A DNA stretch of 64,000 bases from Ulota crispa (Eukaryota; Streptophyta; Bryopsida; Orthotrichales; Orthotrichaceae). Made by a program: the position numbers and the translations under genes. The notes beneath the pieces were generated by a model. The model did no database searches, was not told the DNA's origin, and was given only the letters and a program-made list of their open reading frames with translations. Where the stretch lies: positions 29,864,358 through 29,928,357 of the forward strand of contig OY987244.1 in NCBI GenBank assembly GCA_963920765.1, written 5' to 3'. Shown in pieces: positions 26,701 to 37,400 of this stretch (its first letter is position 1; every line of letters starts with the position of its first letter).

Positions 26701-29700
26701 ATAGGATATAAAATCTAATATTACAATAATGTTGAATGTTCACTGAATGTTGCTATCGTTGGTTTGTTGGACACGGACTTGGGTTATTAACAGCTTAAGC
26801 ACTTTGCTTTATAACTAAATGTCCATAGTAATGCTTCATTTTATTTTTCAAGGTTCCATCCAATTACAGTAACAAGTTGCGGTATCTGAAAATTCTAATG
26901 TTTTTTTTTGTCAGAGCTGGTAGTAGGGTACAACAGAGTAATATCAAGTAACACCGTATCCAATTAACTCGGTCAATATTCACAGTTTGGGACTATCAAC
27001 AAACCAGTTTTAATTGAATATGAAAAATACAATGTGATTTTTCTAGAGGTAATACCGTAATACTGTGCTCAAAGTTATGTGAAAATGCGAGTTTGTAAGC
27101 TAATTCTTGCTTTATTGACTTGTAAATCTACAAACAATGATACGAGTGGAAATGGATATTTAGTTGGAGGAGAAATGAGTTTCATCTTTGCAAATCAGTT
27201 CTTTCCAGTTTTTTTTTAATAGGGTGAATTTAATACCAACTCAACTAAAAGTATTAGTCAATCAAATGCTTCTTTTCTGATGAACGACCAATCTCAGTGT
27301 TCACTAAAAAGTTTGTATGCTTTGCGTGTTGCAAGAATTCTAAAGTGGATTGCTCTGGTTGATGGAAAAGCAGGGATATGGCCCATTTCTGGAGAAAGAG
27401 AAAGCAGGTATTCAGTATGGAATTCGCATTGAGGGTTTGCCCTCTGGTACTATGGAGCTAGGAGACAACACTTGGACTTATCAGGTCCTAGCCCCCTCTT
27501 AACCCTCCTTACAAATCCATGATGACGAAGTTTCTACAACAGTACTTTATTGCTAAGCAAGTCAAAATGTTTTCTCACAACAAATGGCCTGAAATCGAAG
27601 TATTTTGTGTTTTTGAAATTGCTGACTTACAATAGAGATACTAAGAAGCTGCACCTAGCTTTGTTGCAATGTTTGCTAACACAAAGATGCAAATGGGTTA
27701 AAAGCCAGGTATCCAATTACAAACGACATAGGCTGGGACGGGCATTGCATAAAAGACTTAATGTTCCCCATTCTCTAACTCCCTCTACTTCAGGAACCCG
27801 GTTCACGAATTCTGTTGAGACTCTTTACATGGAAGTTTTAAAATTTTATAAGGTTATCGTTAGTCTCAAGTGAGTGTGAGATGGGATTTTTGGAGACCTA
27901 AGTTGTACAGCTGTGTGTGCAGGTTGGACTTTTAGGGGAGAATAAACAGCTCTACAGTGTCAATGGGTCATACTCAGCGGATTGGTATAGATTATGGCAG
28001 TCCAGCGATCGCAATTTCCTGTCGTGGATCAAGGTCTGACATCCATGCAGCTCCTTTTTGTCAATAATTGCTGTTTGGAGATTATCTATTTTCAAGAACT
28101 CGGGGATTTGCTGGAAAATTTACCAAAACTAAGGTGAAAAGCTTTCTTAAATAGCAGTAAAATGAACATTAGGATTGCCAGACTCACGGTTTCAGCAGGT
28201 ACTGTAAGTATCACGCAATTGGATCTCATCCTGTGTACAGATTCTTCGTCACAGTGAGTGGTTCTCACGAATCTGTGGATTCCGTCACATGTAAGTTTAG
28301 TTAGTGGTGAGTGTAACGTCCATGTCCAACGAAATTCAATCAAAATTTAATGTAGTTTGATAATAGAAAGCACGCTCAGGTGTTCCCAGATGTGTTCATT
28401 TGGATGGATATTGGTTGATTACCTGGTAGTTAGTGGAGGTTAGGCAGCTCCAATTTGCTGACAAAATCTGACCAGCGGGAGGTTTTCTGTATCTAATTCT
28501 AGTGAGCTAGAATTGCTACATGGTTAGTGCAAAACGGGGCTATTCTAATTAAAGGGCGGTTCATATCTGTCCTACGTCTTAACAAAGAAAATTCCACCTC
28601 ATCCTGAACATGAGATGGCAGCTTTGTTCGGTTGGAAATCGAAAATAAAAATCGTAAAAACCTTGATAATATTTTTAGCAAATAAGTTGGCAAGACTTAT
28701 ATCTAAATTTATATGTCCGTTTTCTTGTCCCCGTATCTTCATCAAAAATTTCAAAAAGTGGTGACATGTAGGGCCTTTTTTAGTGAATTGAGGCGTGGGA
28801 CATGGTGTGAATTGTCGAGTCCTAATTTTTTACTTCGGAGATTCTGAAATTGGAGATTCTGAAATTGGATAGTCTGAAATTTCAGTGGGACTTGGGACAT
28901 GGTGTGAACCGCCTCTAATTTACTGTAGTTCCTTGCTGACTTTGCATATGAACTGAGGGTGTTATTTTGCAGACAAGTTTTGACACCCCAGCAGGAAATG
29001 GCACAGTGGCTCTGGATCTCAGCAGCATGGGCAAGGGCCAGGCGTGGGTGAATGGACGCAGCCTGGGTCGATACTGGCCCTCCTTTGTGGCCCCTACAGA
29101 TGGATGCCCAACCAAATGCGACTACCGTGGCTCATTCACTAAAACTAAGTGTCTTACTAAGTGTGGCCAGCCTTCACAGCACTGGTAACTTTTTTTCCTT
29201 CGTTTTTTTCCTCAACAATGCTGCCTTCTGGTGTTGATCAAATGTTGTGGATGCTCAAAGCTTGTCACGGAAATTGTCCCAAGCTCGTCTCTGAACACAC
29301 ATACATCCATGTAGTGCCTTATTTAGTTGCATTTCGATTGTCCCAATTCCAAAAACAAAAACCATGCCATGAATATAGGAATAGAGTTGTAATTTTGTGA
29401 CATTTATAAATTGCATGTGCAGATCCGATGTTAGGAGTCTATTCCATACTCGGAGAGTTTAATTTCAGACGATGTACCTGATGTTAAAATAGATCCCAAT
29501 CACCATGGTCTTCAGCCGTGACATCAGACTGTCCAAACTTGCTTCTAGAGTCCAAAGTTTAATTTAACATGGCTTTAGATGAGTACTTGACCTCAGTTTT
29601 TAACAACCTCCCAAGACTTGGCGATTATACCCTGTCAGAAACTCTTTTCAAAGGAAAAATCATATGCAGGTTCTAACAGCATTCTTCAACATCAAGGTTC

Positions 29701-32700
29701 GTTCACTCTGCTTGTAGAGCTAAAACTGTTTGGGTCATTCTCGTCAAGGGCCACAAGAAAATTCTTGGCTTGAAAATAAAATCATAGCACTTCAAAAACT
29801 CGCATTATCTGTATTGAAGAAGAGAGTAAGTTACGTTTTCAAGCTCCAAGCTCAGGGTTGCTCCAAAAGTGAGTAAAATTAGACAAACATAGGGTATACT
29901 CTTTCTAGATATGCTTTCAAACATTTCTTTGCACTTATTCTGTAATGTTTTCTTATCATGATTTGAAAGCTACTTTTGGGACTGATCAATGAAGAACAGT
30001 GCAAGGAACTAAAAGACTACCTTCCATACTGCATTGGAACTGGCCACGCTAATCAGAGTTTTTGGACTTCAAAAAACTTAGATCCCTGAAATTCCCGTGC
30101 TTGCTGAAACACCATTTCCAATTTTGAACTCTTATTTTTCAACACACTTAAGGTAGGAGCACCCATTATCCAACATTGTACCTAATGACATCACTCTCTA
30201 CACATGGTAGTCATTCTAGAACTCAAATCTAGGTACACTATATATAACTTATTGTTGTTGATCAAAATGATAAGCTATAAGCTATCTATGTTGTACCTAG
30301 ATTTAAATTCTAGAATGACTACCAGGTGTAAAGAGTGATGCCTTTAGGTACTAAGGTAGGAGCACCCATAGGCAACGTTGTCCCCATAATTGTCAACTTT
30401 TGAAATCTTGGAAAATCTTTGGAAGTAAATAGATGTAATGAGAAGGATGTACAGCATGTGTACGTGAAATCTTGATAGTGGTTATGGGTACAATGGCACT
30501 TTGCTCTTTAAAAATTCACAACTTATTCTCACAGTATCCAAATAATACATTCAAACTTACAAACTCATTATTTTTTTGTTCCTAATAGGGTTCTATAATT
30601 TGCTAGTTGTTTATTAATACTCATCATGTTCAAAACCCTTAGATTGACGCTTATGGGTGCTCCTACCTTACCTTACCTCCATCCTTATATTTCAACAGTT
30701 CTCCAATTTTGATGCACCATGGAAGTTGGTCATAAGTCCAAGGGCTTGGCATGCATTGACCCAAGTTTTTCTCTGATTTGTGCAGGTACCATGTGCCGCG
30801 GGAGTGGATGCTGCCCCAAGGCAACTTGATAGTGCTGTTTGAAGAGCAGGGCGGAGATCCCGAGGCCATCACCATAGCCACGCGCATGCCGCATCAAGTG
30901 TGCGCCCATGTTTCCGAGGCCCAGCCTTTGCCACTGTCGCTAACGTCGTGGGCGAGGCGAGGCAGCTTGTCGTCCTCCCCACCCAGAGCGCCACTATTGC
31001 TGGAATGTGCTCAAGGACAACACATAGCTGGGATCAGCTTCGCCAGCTTCGGTGTTCCCTCGGGGGATTGCACGAGTTTTGTGCGCAGCTCTTGTCACGC
31101 CAATACTTCTGCTGATGTTTTGAGCAAGGTAAGTACCAGAGTACAAACTCTTCTTAAAACTCCAACTCTAAGGGGGCCGCTGCACACTTTGTCCCAAGTT
31201 CCACCAAATTTTTCATAATGTGGGTTGGTCATGAGCAGAGATCCTCAAAAGGATTGTCCTTTTTAGTTCAAGTGGCTAAAAACACTGCTAAAAAGTTAAT
31301 CTTTTAAAATAAAACACTGTGAAGTTCACTAGTTTTTTAGTTGCATAATTTTTTTGGTAATAATCTTGCAAAATTTAGCCATTTTAAAGATCGCTGGTCA
31401 TGAGTGGTTAAGAGGTTAATTATAGGGACTTTTATAGCTTCACACTACGTCTCAAATCTCAAGTCTCATTATGTTTGGGATCACCTTATGTCCTACGTCT
31501 CTGTGATATCAAATTTGTTGGAACATGATTGGTATAGAGGTTGTTGGTTGGGACTTCTATCGCTTTACACTACTTCTCAAGTCCTAATATATTCTCTCAA
31601 AATTTTCAAAATTTGGTTTGTCTTCATGCTGATGGCCGGTTGGCATTGATATCTTCATACCTCTATGTCCCTAAAGTCTTGATGCACTTAGAAACGCTTG
31701 TGGCACTTTTTGGCTGTTTTGGTTAAGTGGAATTTTGAATTATAGGTTGAATCTAGCAAACAATATGATCCCAACTTGGGAGCGAAGTTCCAATAGTTTT
31801 TTCGTAAATTCCATGTTCAAATGTTTTTTGCGATGGTTTTTTTGCCACTAAAAGCAAATAACAAGATTTGGATTTGGAGTTCAACTAGGACTTATAGAGT
31901 CGGGACATGGTGTGAACTGTTGGTTAAATTATAATCTATGTAACTCTTCTAGTAATTGAGCATGTTTCCTTCAATTAGAACCAGAAATTTTATCTTAATG
32001 GTCTCAAAGTTTTAGTGTTCTTATCAACATCTGGAAAGACAATTCTAACTCATTCTGGACACACATCAATGAAGGAAATATGAAAAGCAGAATAAGAAAT
32101 GTGGTAAGACTTTATTTAACCTCAGAGTTTTGTCATTATCTTCCGCACTTAGGGATAAAGCGAGGCAGTCATTGTATGGTGGACTAAACCTAAGCCATCA
32201 CACATGGTTTCACCTTGTCCAACTTTTGTTAACTACAAATGATTTACCCAATTACTGAAGGTTGCAATATTAGAACCACTACAAAATCAAGGAAGAAGTT
32301 ATAAATTTGCTGAGCATGAACAAAATTTACTCGTGGAACTTAATACTCTAGAGATATAAAACTTGTGAAGCATCACTCTTGCAACCACAAATTTTGGAGA
32401 GCACATATATATGCCAAGCATTAATTTGATTTTATAGATGTAAGTGCAACAGTTGAAACTTTCTAGTCTGCACTGATTTTAACATGTAACAAATAGGTCT
32501 TTAAGGTAGAGTCGTACGTGCACAAATAGGAAAAACCAGTGGAGTTGGTCTATTTTGTTCTCATGTCATTTGCTTAGAAATAAAATGTCACAATGCGAAG
32601 TACGTGGCTAATGTTTCTCACAGATTAACTAACAAGCGTTCTTCTGTGGTTATTACAGGCTTGTGTTGGAAGACAAAAGTGTGTGGTACCTATTGTTAGC

Positions 32701-32769
32701 AGTATTTTTGGAGATGATCCTTGCCCAGGTCTGAGGAAGAGCCTGGCAGCAGTAGCTGAATGTGCTTGA
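14782..32769 (+). CDS. BGAL: Beta-galactosidase, GH35 with C-terminal lectin domain
   Basis: Secreted glycosidase that removes terminal beta-galactose from cell-wall pectin, xyloglucan or arabinogalactan side chains. Nineteen exons: 14782-14970, 17049-17144, 17953-18065, 19090-19156, 19926-20018, 20572-20715, 20956-21044, 21718-21823, 22349-22558, 23260-23284, 23803-23939, 24341-24510, 25158-25264, 25872-25969, 27374-27484, 27923-28033, 28973-29184, 30786-31128, 32659-32769. All junctions are GT-AG and in phase; total 2532 nt, 843 residues, a usual length. Residues 1-31 look like a signal peptide. SGSIHYPRS (about 53-61), IENEYG (acid/base Glu190) and WTENWTGW (nucleophile Glu259) define GH35. 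A jelly-roll region ([17 protein letters not shown]) precedes a Cys-rich SUEL/galactose-lectin domain (about 762-843). Weakest points: donor AAG|GTTCCG at 19157 and acceptor GACAG at 25157, both chosen by phase and homology. Unusual: NFERTAVES where relatives have NFGRTAGGPF. Most introns carry transposon debris. Confidence 0.95.
15050..15364. mobile_element. MITE with long inverted repeats in BGAL intron 1
   Basis: The first and last roughly 75 bases are diverged inverted repeats, starting GAAAATTTCATGGA and ending TCCATGAAATTTTC. Both arms contain the TTACACA.ATACCC and GCAATAT.TACATAG motifs. No transposase; target duplication not clear. Confidence 0.65.
16289..16450. repeat. Dispersed repeat shared between BGAL introns 1 and 13
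   Basis: The segment around GTGACAAGGGTGTTTTATTGGACC recurs inverted at about 25440-25610. The match also includes the downstream GAATAAAAGAGA.CTT.TAATAT part. Family unknown; fragments only. Confidence 0.6.
18700..18795. repeat. Repeat shared between BGAL introns 3 and 10
   Basis: TGACCAACCTTTCTTGAACTTG and the following 60 bases (ACTTTTGAT.TTC.CATATGC) recur in the same orientation at about 23655-23740. Family not identified. Confidence 0.6.
18925..19000. repeat. Short tandem repeat in BGAL intron 3
   Basis: Several imperfect copies of a unit like GGATGAATTGGATAAATT, about 90 bp before exon 4. Confidence 0.7.
19221..19645. repeat. Tandem duplication (about 215 bp, two copies) in BGAL intron 4
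   Basis: 19221-19435 and 19440-19645 align along their length: both begin with TTAAGAATTTATCGT, contain CCATGTTTAGAA and GATTCAAGGATTCAATGT, and end at TCAGTAAAGA. A second, more diverged pair follows (about 19660 and 19806, GAAGTCA..TGAAT.TGAAAGAAA). Two successive local duplications expanded this intron. Confidence 0.75.
20094..20497. mobile_element. Foldback MITE in BGAL intron 5
   Basis: An almost complete palindrome: GGGAATTGATATGTGTACCA at the left, mirrored by GGTAGACATATCAATCCCC at the right; the arms pair up to a centre near 20300. It occupies most of the 553-bp intron 5. Related foldbacks lie at 43995-44654 and 56557-56923. The flanks are 19-bp near-identical direct repeats (20075-20093, 20505-20523). 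Confidence 0.75.
28836..28882. repeat. Short tandem repeat in BGAL intron 16
   Basis: Three imperfect copies of GGAGATTCTGAAATT. On either side is the motif GGGACATGGTGTGAA (28797, 28893), which recurs at 31912 and, altered, near 33988. Confidence 0.7.
30151..30351. mobile_element. Hairpin MITE fragment in BGAL intron 17
   Basis: Starts AGGTAGGAGCACCCATTAT after TA (30149-30150). Its two arms are inverted repeats (TCATTCTAGAA.T.AAATCTAGGTAC), so the DNA can fold on itself. The right outer end is missing where the next AGGTAG element begins. A relative is at about 53862-54078. Confidence 0.65.
30354..30668. mobile_element. AGGTAG-ended element in BGAL intron 17
   Basis: 315 bp, ends AGGTAGGAGCACCCATAGG and GGGTGCTCCTACCT, flanked by TA (30352-30353, 30669-30670). 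The interior is the reverse complement of 12555-12868. It ends about 115 bp before exon 18. Confidence 0.8.
31400..31600. repeat. Diverged tandem duplication in BGAL intron 18
   Basis: GGGACTTTTATAGCTTCACACTAC near 31425 and GGGACTTCTATCGCTTTACACTAC near 31548 begin two related units of about 120 bp (also TCTCAA.TC and ATGA.TGGT). No coding content. Confidence 0.55.
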
Positions 32770-33056
32770 CATTTGGCACCCGTAAAGATCCAAAAGATTC
32801 AATAATTGCAAGTGTCATTGACATAGGTTTACATTGCAAGCCTCATATTACTATGAGATACTATCCTTGGTAGGACATTATTTTGTAAACAAATTTATTG
32901 TAGGTCTTGGAGGATCCTGTTCAAAAATTCGTTGATTCAACAAGACTGTTATGTCACCAGTTCACAGTATGTTCCATGTCTCAACTCAAGGTGCGATCTT
33001 AGCTCTGTTTGGTTACACAGGGCAAAAAATAAATACTAAAAATGGCCGTAATAAGT
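32770..33056. other. 3' flank of BGAL
   Basis: Presumed 3' UTR and terminator region of the beta-galactosidase gene. No sharp poly(A) signal; an AATAA-type hexamer lies near 32800. Confidence 0.35.
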
Positions 33057-33060
33057 TTAA

Positions 33061-33406
33061 CCGTTAAAGGACAGATGGATCACCGTGGCTTGCCTTGTTT
33101 GTAGCATTTTATAGTCTTTTACACATGGGCACTAGTTGTATTGTTTCAAAAAGTTGGAAAAGTCAACAGTGCATGGTGCCCTCATGAAAATTGCAAAAAG
33201 GGCAGCTTAGGAGCTAACACCATGTTTCTGAATCTTTTCACAATTTGGGTTACAAAAAAAAATGAATGCATCTCAAGAGGTAATTTTTTGTCTTCCATGT
33301 GTTTATGGTCACTTTTGAAAAAAAATCAGATGAAAAACAACTTTTTTTTTAATCATAGAATCTTTTTTAGGGTCAGAGGTTGTTTTTTGTTCTTGACGTT
33401 TAGGGG
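33061..33406. mobile_element. TTAA-flanked element between BGAL and OGG1
   Basis: 346 bp. Left end CCGTTAAAGGACAGATGG, right end (reverse complement) CCCCTAAACGTCAAGAAC, with TTAA at 33057-33060 and 33407-33410. It lies in the gap between the convergent genes. Confidence 0.65.
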
Positions 33407-33410
33407 TTAA

Positions 33411-34425
33411 GCAAATAAATTGGCAGGGCTTGTGCTAGAAGTTGAGTTTTGGTGTATGCTCAACCCCAAATCGTCCGTGTTGCCATATACATATTTCTAA
33501 GTGAACTAGGGTAATAGACTTGGAACATAAGGTGGTGTGCTTGAATTGCGACCTTCTCATGTAAAGCATCACATAGGTAGTTCAAGAATGAATATGAAGG
33601 AGTCTTTGAATGGACCTCTTTACGTCATAATAGAAAAGGTGTATACTATTGTAAGAGCCAATCATACTCATTGGTTTCAGCTCATCTCTTCACAAGTTGT
33701 ACAGGAACAGTTTATGGGAGACCTAGAGTCACAAATAGGTGCCTACTACATAAAAATTTGAAAATTCATCAATAATTCATAACGCTTCAAAAAAATATGA
33801 AAAAAATTGTGTTACATTTGGCATCTATTTCTCTGTCTGAAAATTAGACAAAATATCTTGTCTTTGAAAACCCATGAAAGGCATATCAGCCTTTGAAGTG
33901 TCACTTTTAGAGCACACTAGCATTGTGAATTGCCAAGTCCCAAATTCTCAGCTTTTGATCAATCAAACTCAATCACACTTTGAGTGGGACATAGTGTGAA
34001 CATGGGCATTTTGGCAAAATGGAGCCAATTAGTGACAATTTTGAGAATGTTGACAACAACTAGCCCATCCTTTTAGAATGTGGACAACCAAGAGCTGGCG
34101 ATTCTAAAAAAAAATCTCTGGTGTGAACCACTCCCTGTGAGTAAAAATGATGAGATTTTTTTTAAGAGGTGCATTTTGCACATCCAACGAATAGTATCTT
34201 CTGGTTCTTACTTTTCACTTGTGCATGATAGCTTAGACGACAAGGAAGAAAATCAAACGAAAACAGCCTTGGTAAACCTAGATATGCTAAAAGGAGGCTG
34301 TGTGAAAAAACGTGAACAAAGTTCTTGTTGACGTTCTACTGGGGAACTGATTAGTTCCCATGTTCTAAGATTCTATCACAAGAACTGTTTTGCATTGAAA
34401 CAGCACAAGCTAGAATGAAAAAGGG
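33411..34425. other. Intergenic between convergent genes
   Basis: Presumed 3' flanks of both genes. Frames at 33537 and 34080 have no recognisable homology; GGGACATAGTGTGAAC near 33986 resembles the motif repeated in BGAL introns. Nothing else supported. Confidence 0.4.
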
Positions 34426-37400
34426 CTAAGACACTAATGTTTCAGTTACCTTTCTACCTGCTTGCTTCTTTTCTGTCTTCACACGTGGCTTCTTCGGAAC
34501 TCGTAGGTGTAATGGAAGAAGACTCTGCCGAGAAGAGAGCTCCGCAATGAAAAGCACGGTGTGAGCCCAACCAGCATGGCTTCCAAACCTCTGAACAAAG
34601 GCATCAGCAACTTCACGATGCAACTTGACAGTCAATTTCCGGCCTTCCAGCTCCGGCATGAGATATCGCACTGCAATCTGCAAGAATAATGGGAAATCAT
34701 TAGTGGTAAAAAAATCTACACATGTACATCAATAATGAAATTTAGTGTTTGCAATACTAATTACAAACAAATGGAAACACTAAATGTCAACAACGGTGCT
34801 AATGTTACCAACACTAAATGCCAACATGGACACAAATTGTCAACTAGATTTCCACTAAAACACTTAATCTTATATACATAAAAGAATACATCCACATTTT
34901 GATTGGCTGAGAGAGTATTGTGGTGCAACTGCCAAAGACCTATTGTTAATGTTTAGTGAAGCGACTCAATCTAATTGATTAAAAGAAAGTGTTGTGGTGT
35001 TACTTCCAATGATCTGTCATACTTTATTGTTAATCACCACATGAGAGAGGGGTACATGCATAATGTAGTTTACACTAAGTCCTAATGGAGGACCATTAGG
35101 GGAGAGAGGGATACATGCGTAAAATGGTTTACATTGGGACTTTACTTTGATTCCAAGTTATTGCCTCCGTTGGTACAACAGGTACCTAAACTCGTTTAAT
35201 ACATAAATAGTTCTCCCTGCACTTTAGTACTATCCACCATGAACACTAATTGCCAACATGAACATTATATTGAACATTCATTGTCAAATTACATGAAAAG
35301 TAGAGTGAGTTGAATAATAGGGTATATAACACTGTAAGTACCATAACATTAAATGTCATTATTACTGTAGTGAAGTTATGCAGCTTTACAATAACAACAG
35401 CCACATCTTGTCATTGTAAAATGAAGATTAGACAACTTCACATACAGTGGAGGATACCAAAACCCTATTATACTGCCAGTAGAAACTCATAATATTCATT
35501 CACTTGGTTGGCTCTTGAGGTGGGTGTGAGCATGGCTTGGCTAAATATCCATAATTGCATGGACATTGAGTGTTCTATACGACCTCCCGCTTTAAAGAAA
35601 TTCTTGCATGGTGTTGTTACGAATTTCATTTCAACAGATTTAGCTATTGTGCCTAATGATCTGTCTCTGAAATTTTATACTGATCTCCCAAACATCCCAT
35701 TAAAATATATGTGAAAACACTTATAGTGACGAGAATAGTATCCTCCATCTAATAATACTGTGCGGTTGGAACGTACCTGCCACACATGAGTGTCAACAGG
35801 AATGGCATGATGCTGGTCTAGAGAGAAGAGTGCAATGCAGGCTGCTACTTTGGGTCCAATCCCCGGTAATGTACATAAGCACGTGACTGCTTCATCAAGC
35901 GGCTGCCCACGTAATGCCAGCAACCATTTCTCTCCTCCCTCCTTCTGACGCAGCATTTCTGTTGCTCCTACGATATACTTAGCCCTGTAAATTGGAAGAT
36001 GTCAAAAAACACGTTCAGAGGTGGTGAATTGAAGCATTTTCAACAAGGTGATGGTCTGTGGTAGGCAGGCAACTTTGCAAATAATCCTCCAAAAATGCAG
36101 ACTTTAGTTAATACATCAGTGTATTTTCTATTCACGGTTTTGCTTAGAATTTGTTGTTTCCAATATGTTATGTTAGTATTCTTAGTTCAATGAGAGTAAT
36201 TGATGCATAGAAAATATTTTAACCATACCTGCATGATACATTTGCCAACAATAACTGTCTTTGCAGGTTTTTCAGGCTGAAAATTTTCTACTTACAAAGG
36301 TTGTAGAGCTTCATGTTTAAATCAGTTTTTTTTGCTTAAATTGCTTCACAGAAAGATGTTCAAGTTTCTTAATTGGTAGGAACAAATTATAGAAAGCAAC
36401 TAAAAGTGAAAGAAAGACGAAATTTGATTGAGTAAGCTTACCGATACCCGAATCCATGTTCTCGAAGTTGTGGTTCAGAAAGAGGGGAGAGCTCCTCCAG
36501 CGACGGAAATTGATGAAAGCGGATTCCATTCACTGATCCCAGAAAAAGGCCTTGACTGGAAAGATAATCAACCATTGTTGTGATGCGTTGTATGTGGTTA
36601 TTCGAAGAGCATATGAACTGAAACACACATTCTACTGGTGCTTGTCGAAGCAAGCGAGCCCCAGCAATGAAGGGAGCCACTGCGGCAAATCGAGCATCAA
36701 CAGCAGTGAACTTTGCATAAAGCTCGATCAGACTTGTGTCCAGGTTCAAATACTCTCGAATTTCTTCTCCAACGTTGCTCACTGCAGCACTCACTGAGGA
36801 CGCGTGATGCAAAAATTCCACCTCATCAGATACCTGACAAAGAGAACTCAGTATTATTAGATTTTCAAGTGATTTTTGAGATCCTAAACCCGTAAAAGAC
36901 CTCGGTTTTCAAGGTTTGGAAGTGATCATCAAAAAAGTAATTACTATGGGGTCAAAACATATACATTGGTGCTTGGTTAACCGTCAACCTTTGTAACAGC
37001 AACGATTGGATAAGATCACAGCCCCACTCCCCTTTTGCCCAAAGCATGTATTAATGAGCTTGGTTAAGGTCAAGGTCAAGTGCTTGCGTATGGTCAAACA
37101 CTTCCTTTTCATCAATGCCCATTTGGACTCATCAATTAGAAAGGCATTTGGTTAGTGTACCAAAAACATGGGTGGGAAAGCACCTTCAAAATTACAACCA
37201 CCAAAACTAGGAAAAGTAATGCAAATGAAGTGTTTGTTTATGATCCATTGCTTGGATAAGGTTAACACTTTTTTCTAGCCTAAAGTGTTAGACCTTATCC
37301 AAGCACCACTGTATATGACCTGAATCACTGAAGATACTGCAAGCGTGGGTCCAAAATAAACAAAATTACACCAAAGAAACTCCTCACATGACCTATTCAA

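Noticed and set aside
28967..29188. Separate small gene at BGAL exon 17
   Set aside because: The frame is exon 17 of the beta-galactosidase; it joins exons 16 and 18 in phase.
35675..35956. Stand-alone 93-residue frame
   Set aside because: Its first part is OGG1 exon 4; the rest runs past the splice donor into intron 4.
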